From assembly GCF_000313935.1 (NCBI RefSeq), contig NZ_AMSS01000020.1, forward strand, positions 24,064 to 88,063: a stretch of 64,000 bases of DNA, in the 5' to 3' direction. This document shows positions 18,831 to 27,473 of this stretch, in pieces. Source of the DNA: Acinetobacter sp. WC-141. Lineage in GTDB: Bacteria; Pseudomonadota; Gammaproteobacteria; Pseudomonadales; Moraxellaceae. Each line of letters opens with the position of its first letter. Positions within the stretch are counted from its first letter, which is position 1. The notes under the pieces were generated by a model. That model was not told the origin of the DNA, made no database searches, and was given only the letters and a program-made list of their open reading frames with translations. The position numbers and the translations under genes were made by a program.

Positions 18831-19814
18831 GTGAAAAAAATATGCTTAGCTCTTATTTTGAGCTTAACAGCCGTCGCGAGTTGGGCCGAGGATCAGGTGT
18901 GGTGTGCATATGATCCGATTGGTTCCCAAGGGGATATCACACGTCGTTTAAATGACATTCGGTTATATGCCCAGCAATACCAAGTCAAATTTAAAGTAGT
19001 GACCTATCAAAAAGAACAACAGGCCATACAAGCGTTTGATGAAGGTAAATGTTCAGGTTTAGCGGCATCTAATTTTAATACTTATCGTTATAACCAGTTT
19101 ATGGGGAGCACAGCTGGTATCGGGCTCATTCCTAATAATCGTACTGCTAAAAACCTATTGCAGCTTTTGAATCATCCAACAGTCGAGAAAAGACTAATTT
19201 CTAAAGACTATGAAGCTGTAGGCATGATTCCAATTGGCACTGCTTATATGGTCCTAAAAAATAAAAAAATCTCTAGAGTTGCTCAATTAAGAAATCAGCG
19301 TATTGGCGTGTTACCAAATAATCCACCACAACAAGCATTGGTACGAAGTGTAGGTGCTCAGCCAGTTTATGTTGATTTATCTAATGCGATTTTGCAATTT
19401 AAGCAAGACAAAATCGATATTGTCCCGGCCCCAGTGTATGGACTATTACCATATAACTTACAAAAAGAATTTGGTCCAGATGTCCAAGTCATTAACTTTC
19501 CCTTGGCATATTTTGGCGTTAATTTAATTATTAAGCCGCAAGCTTACCCTGCTAATTTTGGTCGAAAAATACGAGGATGGTTTGTGCAAAATAGTCAATT
19601 ACTGACTAACCGCGCAACTCAGTGGGAAAATCATTTACCTGCTTATTATTGGGTGGATGTCTCTTTTTATGAGAAGCAAAGTTATGACGTGATGGTTGCC
19701 AAAATACGTAATCAGTACGTGCTTTCAGGTTATTACGATGCTTATTTTGTTCAACTTATGAAGCGTCTGCGTTGTATGGATGATCCACGCTATTTTGAAT
19801 GCCCAATGCGCTAA
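18831..19814 (+). CDS. Periplasmic solute-binding-like protein, unknown ligand
   Basis: The start is GTG 18831 (327 aa), 6 nt after AAAGG; a TTG at 18804 would give an unlikely longer leader. A clear Sec signal peptide (KKICLALILSLTAVASWA, cut after SWA) leads into a two-lobe binding-protein pattern. The segments GLAASNFNTYRYNQF, QLRNQRIGVLPNNPPQQALV and DIVPAPVYGLLPY resemble TRAP/TAXI-type receptors. Four Cys in the mature chain (WCAYDP, GKCSG, LRCMDD, FEC) could form two disulfides. It stands alone with its own terminator. A link to the TRAP permease at 52.3 kb is possible but only inferred. Confidence 0.7.
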   Translation: MKKICLALILSLTAVASWAEDQVWCAYDPIGSQGDITRRLNDIRLYAQQYQVKFKVVTYQKEQQAIQAFDEGKCSGLAASNFNTYRYNQFMGSTAGIGLIPNNRTAKNLLQLLNHPTVEKRLISKDYEAVGMIPIGTAYMVLKNKKISRVAQLRNQRIGVLPNNPPQQALVRSVGAQPVYVDLSNAILQFKQDKIDIVPAPVYGLLPYNLQKEFGPDVQVINFPLAYFGVNLIIKPQAYPANFGRKIRGWFVQNSQLLTNRATQWENHLPAYYWVDVSFYEKQSYDVMVAKIRNQYVLSGYYDAYFVQLMKRLRCMDDPRYFECPMR

Positions 19815-19815
19815 T

Positions 19816-19849
19816 AAAATAAAAGGCAACCGAAGTTGCCTTTTATTTT
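19816..19849. terminator. Bidirectional intrinsic terminator
   Basis: A perfect 15-bp stem (19816-19830 with 19835-19849) with A and T runs at its base lies between the convergent binding-like protein gene and plsB. Confidence 0.9.
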
Positions 19850-19860
19850 GAGTAAACATC

Positions 19861-22428
19861 TTAGGATTTTTTACGCTTTAAACGTCGTTTTGCTTGTTGA
19901 GATGCCATCGCTTCAAGTGCATCTTTTAGCTCTTCGTCGGTAAAGGTCGTGATGTGTTGCAACATTTGTAAGGTGACTTCATCAAGTACCAACTGTGCGC
20001 CAGCAGCCATTTGACGGAAATTATCATCAAACTCGATTTGACCTTGGTCATTGGTGCGAATGTAATTCTGCTGTGTAAGTACTTTTAAGAAGCTTTGGAA
20101 TAAAGCTTTGTCGAAGAACTCTGGCGAATTAAATTCATATAGAACTGACAAGCGTTGTCCGAGTAAATGACTTAATTCTTCAACCTGTTTAGCAGAAATA
20201 TTACCTGAACCACGTTGAGTAATGAGCGCAAGCGTCATGTAGTAACGCTCAAGACTTTGCTTAACAGGCGTAGCTAAAACAACAAGCTGATTATGCTCTT
20301 CAGTGTTTGGTGCAGAGCTAATCAAGTTACCTTCATCATCTTGCTGAATAAGGTTTGATTGAACCAATGCATTTGCATATTGCTCAATTTGTTCTTTAAG
20401 TTCGCTACTCTTCCATTTAAGGAATAACTCTGCTTTCAAGAATGGATACAGGGTGTAGATAACATTGGTTAAATCTGAACGGCTGATTTTTCCATTGTGT
20501 TCAACAAGTGATGCAACCAATGAAGGTAAGACAAAGGCGTGCAAAATGTTATTACGGAAATAGGTCAGAAGAACAGCTTGGTTATCTTCAATCGCAATAA
20601 TATCGCCGAGTGCATGCTGAACTCGTTTAATGAGTTTAAGCTTTAAACCATAAGCAATGATTTCTTTACCAGAAAGGGGGGTAACTTCCATACGTTGGTC
20701 ATATGGGAAGTTCGATGCTAGATTGCGATAAGCTTCAAGCTGCTTAATACAAATTTCTTCATCCAGCGTATGCTTTGGAGTTGCAAGCAAAATAATAGAA
20801 AGTAAAGAGACAGGGTTAATCACCACAGCTCGGTTAATGTTTTCTAAAATTGCATGTGCAGAGCTATTTACTGCATCTGAAACCGCTTGAGGAATTGGGT
20901 CGTCATTTTTCTCGATAAAAACGTTTTCTGCATTATGTTGTTTAAGCAGATCATCAAGGAAAACAGGTTCACCAAAGTTCACGTGGACTTTACCGAAAAT
21001 ACGTTCAATTTTTCGTAAGGTTTTCACAATACCAAAAATTGATTCAGCTTCTTTCGGTTTACCTTGCATTTCGCCTACGTAGGTCGAGCCTTCCATCAGG
21101 CGTTCATAGCCAATGTAAGTTGGGACAAAGACAATTGGCTTTGTACGACCACGTAAATGACTATGAACCGTCATAGCAAGCATGCCAGTCTTAGGCGGTA
21201 ATAGACGCCCTGTACGCGAACGTCCACCTTCAATAAAGTACTCAAGTGGCGTGTTACGTGACAAAATACTATATAAATATTCTTTAAATACTGTTGTATA
21301 AAGGCCATTGCCGCGGAAAGAGCGGCGAATAAAGAAGGCGCCACCACCACGTAAAAGCTGACCAACGAAAGGCAAGTTTAGGTTATCACCCGCAGCAATA
21401 TACGGAACCATAAGGCCACGTCGATAAATCACATAAGACAATAATAAGTAGTCAATATGGCTGCGGTGGCAAGGCGTGTAAACCACTTCATAATCTTTTG
21501 CCAGTTCACGAACGGTACTGAAGTTATGCACATCTACGCCGTCATAAAGCTGGGTCCATAAGCGCGTTAAAGCAAGATCGGCAAAGCGGACTGCTGAGTG
21601 TGAATAATCCGATACGATTTCATTTACATAACCAATCGCACGACGTTCAGCTTCGAGCATACTGACTTTCCCGCGAATACTTTCACGGCGGATTGCTTCT
21701 TGAACATCACGAGATTTCACAACCGACTGCATGACATTACGGCGATCCGATAAATCGGGGCCTAAGACCACTTCACGCTGACGATCTAAGTAATCATTTA
21801 ACGTACTTACAATATAAGTGGCTGGCGAAAGATTTGGATAATGCTGTTGAGCGTATTCAACTAGTTCACGTAATGATTGTGGCTCATGAAACTCTAAATA
21901 AGATTGGCGGCCATGTAAGCCAATGTTGACCAATTGCTTAACGGTGCTTGGTGTAGCCCATGTGTCTGAAAATAAGAGCTTAAACCAAGAGTCTTCTTTA
22001 TCTGGTGAGCGGCCCCATAAAACAGTAACCGGAACAAGCTCTATATCAAGTTCAGGATTTTCTTGTAAGACTTCAATCAGTTTTAATAAGCGTGGTGGAA
22101 AAGCATGAGGAGGAGGATTCAGTAAATTATTTTCATCATTGTGCTGTAAAAATAAAACTGATGCTTTTTCCTGATGACTCCCAACAACTAATGGGTCTAA
22201 CGCAGGTTTTAAATTTAAACGACGCGTTTCCCCATCAACTACCAAAGCATTGCTTCGAGAGTGGTTTTGTAAGACATAGCACACCACTTTCTGGCGGTCA
22301 GTCTTTGCTTCTGTTGTTTCTGATACTGGTTCAGTAGGAACTTCCCCAAGAACATGTGGTGTTACCACGAGGTCAAGTAGCTTACTCGAAAGCCGACGAT
22401 ACATTTGACCAAACCCACTCTTGGACAT
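19861..22428 (-). CDS. plsB: Glycerol-3-phosphate 1-O-acyltransferase
   Basis: PlsB acylates position 1 of sn-glycerol 3-phosphate at the inner membrane, the first step of phospholipid synthesis. It is 855 aa, near the usual length of about 800. Acyltransferase motifs appear in order: HRSHID (catalytic His321 and Asp326), GAFFIRRSF, FIEGGRSRTGR and VFVPTYIGYERL. The C-terminus is strongly basic (QAKRRLKRKKS). Start ATG 22428 has a good GGAGTTCTT site. It is a single gene, divergent from tesB. Confidence 0.96.
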   Translation of the reverse strand: MSKSGFGQMYRRLSSKLLDLVVTPHVLGEVPTEPVSETTEAKTDRQKVVCYVLQNHSRSNALVVDGETRRLNLKPALDPLVVGSHQEKASVLFLQHNDENNLLNPPPHAFPPRLLKLIEVLQENPELDIELVPVTVLWGRSPDKEDSWFKLLFSDTWATPSTVKQLVNIGLHGRQSYLEFHEPQSLRELVEYAQQHYPNLSPATYIVSTLNDYLDRQREVVLGPDLSDRRNVMQSVVKSRDVQEAIRRESIRGKVSMLEAERRAIGYVNEIVSDYSHSAVRFADLALTRLWTQLYDGVDVHNFSTVRELAKDYEVVYTPCHRSHIDYLLLSYVIYRRGLMVPYIAAGDNLNLPFVGQLLRGGGAFFIRRSFRGNGLYTTVFKEYLYSILSRNTPLEYFIEGGRSRTGRLLPPKTGMLAMTVHSHLRGRTKPIVFVPTYIGYERLMEGSTYVGEMQGKPKEAESIFGIVKTLRKIERIFGKVHVNFGEPVFLDDLLKQHNAENVFIEKNDDPIPQAVSDAVNSSAHAILENINRAVVINPVSLLSIILLATPKHTLDEEICIKQLEAYRNLASNFPYDQRMEVTPLSGKEIIAYGLKLKLIKRVQHALGDIIAIEDNQAVLLTYFRNNILHAFVLPSLVASLVEHNGKISRSDLTNVIYTLYPFLKAELFLKWKSSELKEQIEQYANALVQSNLIQQDDEGNLISSAPNTEEHNQLVVLATPVKQSLERYYMTLALITQRGSGNISAKQVEELSHLLGQRLSVLYEFNSPEFFDKALFQSFLKVLTQQNYIRTNDQGQIEFDDNFRQMAAGAQLVLDEVTLQMLQHITTFTDEELKDALEAMASQQAKRRLKRKKS

Positions 22429-22704
22429 AAGAACTCCTACTTCTTAAAGACAAATCCCAGCACCAAATGCGGAGGGTAATTATTTTGAGGCATTTATTGA
22501 AAAAAACAATATGCTAATAGCTTATAAATTATAATGCTTTTGGCATATTTTATCGTTAAAAATCGTATTTTTAGCTGTTATATAAGCAATGTTCGTCAGA
22601 AGTTGACTGATTGTTCCATGTTCAAATAGTTTTTTATGGCACAATAGATTCTACACATCTGTCCTTTAATACGATTTTTTACCTGAAATATGAAGGTATC
22701 TCTC

Positions 22705-23577
22705 ATGAATGCGTTAACCCAAGAACTAGTCGAGCTTCTCACTTTAGAAAAGCTAGAAGAAAATATTTACCGTGGCATGAGCCGTAATCTTGTCGGTAAA
22801 CGTGTCTTTGGTGGACAAGTTTTGGGTCAGGCTTTACGCGCAGCATCTTATACAACTGATCGTCCAGCGCATTCTTTGCATGCATATTTTTTGTATGGCG
22901 GCGATATTAATGCCCCAATTATCTATGAAGTAGACCGTTTACGAGATGGGAAGAGTTTTGTAAGTCGTCAAGTTCGTGCGATTCAGCATGGTCGAATAAT
23001 CTTTTCAGCGATGGTTTCTTTTGCTAATCCAGAAGAAGGTTTGAATTACCAACATCAAGAACCTGAGTATCCTGCACCAGAAACGCTTAAATCTGAAAAT
23101 GAGCTGAAACAGGGTATTTTAAATTTTGTTCCTGAAAATGTTCGTGCTAGTTTCATGCGTGAGCGTCATGTAGAAATTCGCCCAATTGATCCGGTAAATC
23201 CATTTCAACCGCAACCAGAAGCTCCCTATAATGCGCATTATATTCGCACGCATGACCGTATTCCAAAACAATTAGATGATATTGCCTTACATCAAGCGAT
23301 TGTTGCGTTTTATTCAGACTTTACCTTAATGACAACGGCTTTAAGACCGCATGGGTTGAGTTATATTTCTCCAAGTTTGCAATGTGCAAGTATTGATCAT
23401 GCAATTTATTTCCACCGTCCGCTGCGTGCAGATGAATGGATGCTTTATGACATGGAAGCCACGGTGAGTGCGGCTTCAAGAGGTCTAAATTTCGGTCGCA
23501 TGTGGCAAAATGGCCAACTTGTATGCAGTACTGTACAAGAGGGTTTAATTCGTTTGCGGGAAATTGAAACCCAATAG
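22705..23577 (+). CDS. tesB: Acyl-CoA thioesterase II
   Basis: TesB hydrolyses acyl-CoA thioesters in the cytoplasm. The start ATG 22705 (290 aa) follows AAGGT by about 8 nt, while ATG 22690 overlaps that site. The double hotdog fold is indicated by GKRVFGGQVLGQALRAA, HSLHAYFLYGGD, RDGKSFVSRQVRAIQHG, and the C-terminal SPSLQCASIDHAIYFHRP with the conserved Asp-His pair. The 276-bp gap to plsB holds the divergent promoters and no gene. Confidence 0.95.
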   Translation: MNALTQELVELLTLEKLEENIYRGMSRNLVGKRVFGGQVLGQALRAASYTTDRPAHSLHAYFLYGGDINAPIIYEVDRLRDGKSFVSRQVRAIQHGRIIFSAMVSFANPEEGLNYQHQEPEYPAPETLKSENELKQGILNFVPENVRASFMRERHVEIRPIDPVNPFQPQPEAPYNAHYIRTHDRIPKQLDDIALHQAIVAFYSDFTLMTTALRPHGLSYISPSLQCASIDHAIYFHRPLRADEWMLYDMEATVSAASRGLNFGRMWQNGQLVCSTVQEGLIRLREIETQ

Positions 23578-23589
23578 ACCTCTTAACAG

Positions 23590-23609
23590 AGCCATCTAAT
23601 CAGATGGCT
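23590..23609 (+). terminator. Intrinsic terminator of tesB
   Basis: Stem AGCCATCT/AGATGGCT with loop AATC is followed by TTTTT. Confidence 0.88.
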
Positions 23610-23686
23610 TTTTTATTTTTAATGGGAACGATGTGACAAAAAATTGCTCGAATGAAAAGCAACCTCATGTCATATTGTAAACAGGT

Positions 23687-24952
23687 ATGCCAACTGAAAA
23701 AAATAATGCTGATATGAACTTAAATACACAAATTCTGATTGCCGCCATATTAGGTTTAGCCTTTGGTTTCCTACTCACCATGTATCCAGATACAGCTTTT
23801 GTAAAGCATAGTTTATATGGGCTTGGAATATTAAGTAGTGTTTTTATTGGGCTTCTTAAAATGCTTTTGGTGCCTTTAATTTTTAGTTCGATTGTTGTGG
23901 GGGTATCAAATCTACAAGCAGGCGGACAGTTAGGGCCAGTCTGGAAAATCACATTTTTATGCTGTTTAACCACAACAACTTTAGCCCTAATTCTAGGTAT
24001 TAGTTGTGCTCATTTGTTTGAGGTTGGGCGTGGCATAGATATTTCTATTTTCCAGACATCCATGCAAAACTATCAAGCACCAGATAGCTTAAATCCTGCA
24101 AGTTTTTTCACTAATTTTATTCAAAATACTTTAATCAACCCATTTAAAGCGTTTAGTGATGGTAACGTATTGGCCGTTGTGGTCTTTGCCTTATTTGTTG
24201 GCGTGGCTTTAGTGCAGGGTGGAGAGCGTTTCAAAAGTATTCGTCTATTGAGTCACCAGTTTTTTGAAATGATGATGATGCTCGTTGGCTGGGTAATGAA
24301 GCTAGCGCCATTGGGTATTTTTGCTTTATTAGCAAAGCTAATGGCAACCGAAGACATTTCAGTATTAAGTCGTTTGGCTGAGTTTGCGGTCGTTGTAACA
24401 GGTACAACCATTTTTCATGGCGCTGTTGTTTTACCACTACTGCTCTGGATCTTTGGTCGCATGAGCCCTTGGACTTTTTTCAAAGGAACACGTACAGCGT
24501 TAATTACAGCATTTGCAACGAGTTCTAGCTCTGCGACGATGCCGCTTAGCATGAAGTGTGCACAAGAAAACTTAGGCGTTCGCCCTCAAACAGCGGGATT
24601 TGTTATCCCACTTGGCACTCAGCTTAATATGGATGGTACTGCTTTATATGAGGCGGCAGCTGCACTGTTTGTCGCAAATTTGGTAGGACTAGATTTAAAC
24701 CTGACACAGCAAATTATCGTGTGTTTAACGGCAATGATCGCATCACTTGGTGCACCTGGAATCCCAAGTGCTGGCATGGTAACTATGATTATGGTTTTAC
24801 AGTCGGTGGGTTTACCAGCCGAGGCAATTGCCATTCTACTGCCGATTGACCGCTTACTAGATACAGTAAGAACGGTGGTAAATGTGCAGGGTGACATGAT
24901 GATTAGTGTTGTTGTAGATCGTTATACGAAAGATAAAGATATCAGTGTCTAA
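23687..24952 (+). CDS. Dicarboxylate/amino acid:cation symporter (DAACS/Glt family)
   Basis: This inner-membrane secondary transporter takes up glutamate/aspartate or C4-dicarboxylates with Na+ or H+. It is 421 aa. The re-entrant serine motif is ATSSSSATMPLSM (HP1 region), followed by NMDGTALYEA (TM7, cation site), the HP2 region SLGAPGIPSAGM, and TM8 PIDRLLDTVRTVVNVQGD with the substrate-binding Asp, Arg and Asn. The first ATG (23687) has no clear spacing to a ribosome site; ATG 23714 is an alternative. Confidence 0.95.
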   Translation: MPTEKNNADMNLNTQILIAAILGLAFGFLLTMYPDTAFVKHSLYGLGILSSVFIGLLKMLLVPLIFSSIVVGVSNLQAGGQLGPVWKITFLCCLTTTTLALILGISCAHLFEVGRGIDISIFQTSMQNYQAPDSLNPASFFTNFIQNTLINPFKAFSDGNVLAVVVFALFVGVALVQGGERFKSIRLLSHQFFEMMMMLVGWVMKLAPLGIFALLAKLMATEDISVLSRLAEFAVVVTGTTIFHGAVVLPLLLWIFGRMSPWTFFKGTRTALITAFATSSSSATMPLSMKCAQENLGVRPQTAGFVIPLGTQLNMDGTALYEAAAALFVANLVGLDLNLTQQIIVCLTAMIASLGAPGIPSAGMVTMIMVLQSVGLPAEAIAILLPIDRLLDTVRTVVNVQGDMMISVVVDRYTKDKDISV

Positions 24953-24963
24953 TATCTCGAAAT

Positions 24964-24996
24964 AAAAAAAGCAGGATTTAAAATCCTGCTTTTTTT
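24964..24996. terminator. Bidirectional intrinsic terminator
   Basis: Stem AAAAAGCAGGATTT/AAATCCTGCTTTTT lies between the convergent symporter and hydrolase genes, with an A run on one side and a T run on the other. Confidence 0.88.
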
Positions 24997-24999
24997 ATT

Positions 25000-25950
25000 T
25001 TAAGCAGCTTGAAGTTCTGCTCTTTTTGCTGCTGGAGATTGCGATAAATAGCTAACGGCATCTTCAGTGCTACCTTCTTTGACCGGATCATACCAAGGCA
25101 TGAGGTAATCAATTTGTTGGGCAATTAGCCAGATTGGGTTTGGTAGAACCTGATTATCTTTTCGGCTAATTTTGTACCATTCTAAAGCGACCCATACTGG
25201 GAAAAATCTAGATTTAGCGGCATCTGAAAAGCGTGGATCTTGTTTCATGATGTGTGCAGCGCCGTCTACCCATAAACCAAGTACCAGCACAATCACGGCA
25301 AGGCTTAAATAGTAGCGTGGAATATAGCCACCACCAAGATGACGATATAAATCAAATGCTACAGTACGGTGTTCAATTTCTTCTGAACCATGCCATTTAA
25401 CCAGATCGACCATTTCAGAGTCGGCACCTAATTCTTCCCAACGCTTGTTATATAGCGCATATTTACCTAACACGCAGGTCATATGTTCAACAGTGGCAAC
25501 AACGCCTAAGCGGAATAAATCCCACTGACCTTGTAAAAAATTTGGAACTTCTTTATCAAAAGGTTTATCTGCTAAAGCTGTCGTAAATAAATAGTTCATA
25601 ATGTCCAGATTTCTCTGGATATCAATATTACGGACGCTTAAATACTCTTTGTTTGCAGAGGTGTGTGCATTGGCATGCATAGCTTCCTGACGGATAAATG
25701 CCTGTACATCCTGTTTAAGTTTTTCATCTGTGATTTGCGGTAAGACCTTATTATACAAACGGCAAAACCAGAACTCTCCAGCAGGCAAGATATTATTAAT
25801 TTCATTAATAAAATAACTTGCGAAAGGCTGATTAGGAATCCAGTCGACAGGGGTTTCTTTCCAGTCAAATTTCACTTTACGTGGAAGAATTTTATAATCA
25901 ATAGAAGAACCTAAAGCCTTGTTCTTCAAAAAAGATAACAATTTCATCAT
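25000..25950 (-). CDS. Predicted metal-dependent hydrolase (PF10118-like)
   Basis: This 316-residue protein has ferritin-like metal motifs: FIRQEAMHANAH, VEHMTCVLG and HGSEEIEHRTVAFDLYRH, i.e. repeated E and ExxH patterns that could hold a di-metal site. One hydrophobic helix (LSLAVIVLVLGLWVDG, about residues 225-240) suggests membrane association. The family is annotated as predicted metal-dependent hydrolase; the substrate is unknown. It starts at ATG 25950 or the adjacent ATG 25947 and shares a bidirectional terminator with the symporter. Confidence 0.82.
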   Translation of the reverse strand: MMKLLSFLKNKALGSSIDYKILPRKVKFDWKETPVDWIPNQPFASYFINEINNILPAGEFWFCRLYNKVLPQITDEKLKQDVQAFIRQEAMHANAHTSANKEYLSVRNIDIQRNLDIMNYLFTTALADKPFDKEVPNFLQGQWDLFRLGVVATVEHMTCVLGKYALYNKRWEELGADSEMVDLVKWHGSEEIEHRTVAFDLYRHLGGGYIPRYYLSLAVIVLVLGLWVDGAAHIMKQDPRFSDAAKSRFFPVWVALEWYKISRKDNQVLPNPIWLIAQQIDYLMPWYDPVKEGSTEDAVSYLSQSPAAKRAELQAA

Positions 25951-25997
25951 TTAGTCCTGATTTTTAACTCGATGAAGTTATAACGAGTATAAAAAAA

Positions 25998-26026
25998 GCC
26001 CCTACATTTGTGTTTAGCAATAGGGG
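25998..26026 (-). terminator. Probable intrinsic terminator of the engB gene
   Basis: On the minus strand a short stem CCCCTA/TAGGGG with a 16-nt loop is followed by GCTTTTTTT, past the engB stop and just before the hydrolase gene. Confidence 0.65.
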
Positions 26027-26073
26027 ACAATTGAATATAAATTTAATGAAAAAATTGTATCTGTGAGGATAAT

Positions 26074-26850
26074 TTAGCTTTCAGCATCTTCATCTGTCGC
26101 TTCAGGGATTGAATCGACATCAAATTCTGGCTGTTGATCAAGCGTAAAATGTAGACGTCCACCCATGACACTTGCAAGTTCTTCCAAACCTAATTTGTTA
26201 AGTGAAGAGAAAAGCTGAATGGAAAAATCAAGCTTCATTTTTTTAAGTTGTTGTTTAACTTCAAGCAATACTTTATTTGCAGGACCACGATTAAGTTTGT
26301 CTGCTTTCGTTAAGAGTATATGAACAAATAGATGACGCGAATAAGCCCACTCTAGCATCATCATGTCAAAATGCTGTAGAGGATGGCGAATATCCATAAG
26401 TAAGACTAAGCCTTGTAAGCTTTTACGGTGAATTAGATAGTTTTCTAATTCCTTTTGCCACACCTTTTTCATATCTTCAGGTACAGCTGCATAACCGTAA
26501 CCTGGAAGGTCGACTAAACGCTGATCGGGGTTACCTAGACTAAAGAAGTTAATCATCTGAGTACGGCCAGGCTTTTTAGAAGCACGGGCAAGTTGTTTCT
26601 GATTAGTTAATGCATTAATCGCGCTAGACTTACCAGCATTTGAGCGTCCTGCAAAAGCAATTTCGTAGCCACTATCTTCAACACAAAGTGCCAATTTCGG
26701 TGCACTCATTAGAAACTCAGCTTGGCGTAACCAGTTTAGAGATTGCACAGCATAGGCTGTGATCGCTGGATCTGGTGCTTTTTCATAGCTGATCTTTTGC
26801 TTGGGTGCGAGTCTGGCTTTGGTGTCTTTCGATTTTTCACTACGACGCAT
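26074..26850 (-). CDS. yihA: Ribosome biogenesis GTPase YihA/YsxC (EngB)
   Basis: EngB-type GTPases assist large-subunit assembly. At 258 aa it is longer than E. coli YihA, with a basic N-terminal extension of about 45 residues and an acidic C-terminal tail (DSIPEATDEDAES). GTPase motifs are G1 GRSNAGKSS, G2 KKPGRTQ, G3 DLPGYG, G4 TKADKL. It is a single gene on the minus strand. Confidence 0.95.
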   Translation of the reverse strand: MRRSEKSKDTKARLAPKQKISYEKAPDPAITAYAVQSLNWLRQAEFLMSAPKLALCVEDSGYEIAFAGRSNAGKSSAINALTNQKQLARASKKPGRTQMINFFSLGNPDQRLVDLPGYGYAAVPEDMKKVWQKELENYLIHRKSLQGLVLLMDIRHPLQHFDMMMLEWAYSRHLFVHILLTKADKLNRGPANKVLLEVKQQLKKMKLDFSIQLFSSLNKLGLEELASVMGGRLHFTLDQQPEFDVDSIPEATDEDAES

Positions 26851-26950
26851 AAAAAATAACTTTTTAAATGAGAGGGCTCGCGCCTAGTATAAAGGAGCTT
26901 GGGTATTCTTGCTAATTTTCAATAAATCAACTTATGAAAATCAATAGAAG

Positions 26951-27388
26951 TTAGATTTCTAAAAAGGCAATAGGGGAGTTAGCAGGAGCAGATTTTGATT
27001 GCTGCAAAACTTCTCCGAGTGTGTATTGGTCTAGGCTTTGATAAAAGCTCTCTAGAGCTTGATCTAAAATACCTTTTAAACCACAGTGACTGCGTAATAC
27101 ACAAGGTGGTGTATTGCACTCAACGATTTGATTGTCACCTTGTAATATTCGAACAATTGAACCCAAATTGGAGTTAAGTGCATCTGGATTTAAGCGAATT
27201 CCACCGCCTTTTCCGCGAATGGTAATAATCCATTCTTGTTTGCCCATAAAGTGAACAACTTTAACCAGATGGTTTTGTGAAACATGCAAATCTTTCGCGA
27301 TTTCTGCAATCGTGTAGGGTGCATCACTTGGGCGAGCAACATACATTAATATTCGTAATGCATAATCGGTAAATTTATTAAGCTGCAT
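26951..27388 (-). CDS. nsrR: Nitric oxide-sensing Rrf2 repressor NsrR
   Basis: This Rrf2 winged-helix regulator is 145 aa from ATG 27388 (GGTG just upstream). The three cluster cysteines fall at C91, C96 and C102 (CNTPPCVLRSHC), with Asp8 in KFTDYA; these are the same positions as in E. coli NsrR, whose [4Fe-4S] cluster senses NO. DNA-binding helix HVSQNHLVKVVHFM and wing RGKGGGIRL are present. The neighbouring globin gene carries an NsrR-type operator (28266-28288), so the pair forms a regulator-target unit. Confidence 0.9.
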   Translation of the reverse strand: MQLNKFTDYALRILMYVARPSDAPYTIAEIAKDLHVSQNHLVKVVHFMGKQEWIITIRGKGGGIRLNPDALNSNLGSIVRILQGDNQIVECNTPPCVLRSHCGLKGILDQALESFYQSLDQYTLGEVLQQSKSAPANSPIAFLEI

Positions 27389-27427
27389 GATCACCAAAAA
27401 TGGAAGAGAAAAAGGATGATCATCTTA

Positions 27428-27459
27428 GCCTGAAAGTTTAAATAAGAAAACTTTCAGGC
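27428..27459 (-). terminator. Stem-loop between globin gene and nsrR
   Basis: A 12-bp perfect stem GCCTGAAAGTTT/AAACTTTCAGGC with an 8-nt A/T loop lies 15 bp past the globin stop on the minus strand. It has no clean T run after it, so it may be a weak terminator or an mRNA-stabilising 3' hairpin that lowers read-through into nsrR. Confidence 0.5.
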
Positions 27460-27473
27460 AAGAGGTTTTTACA

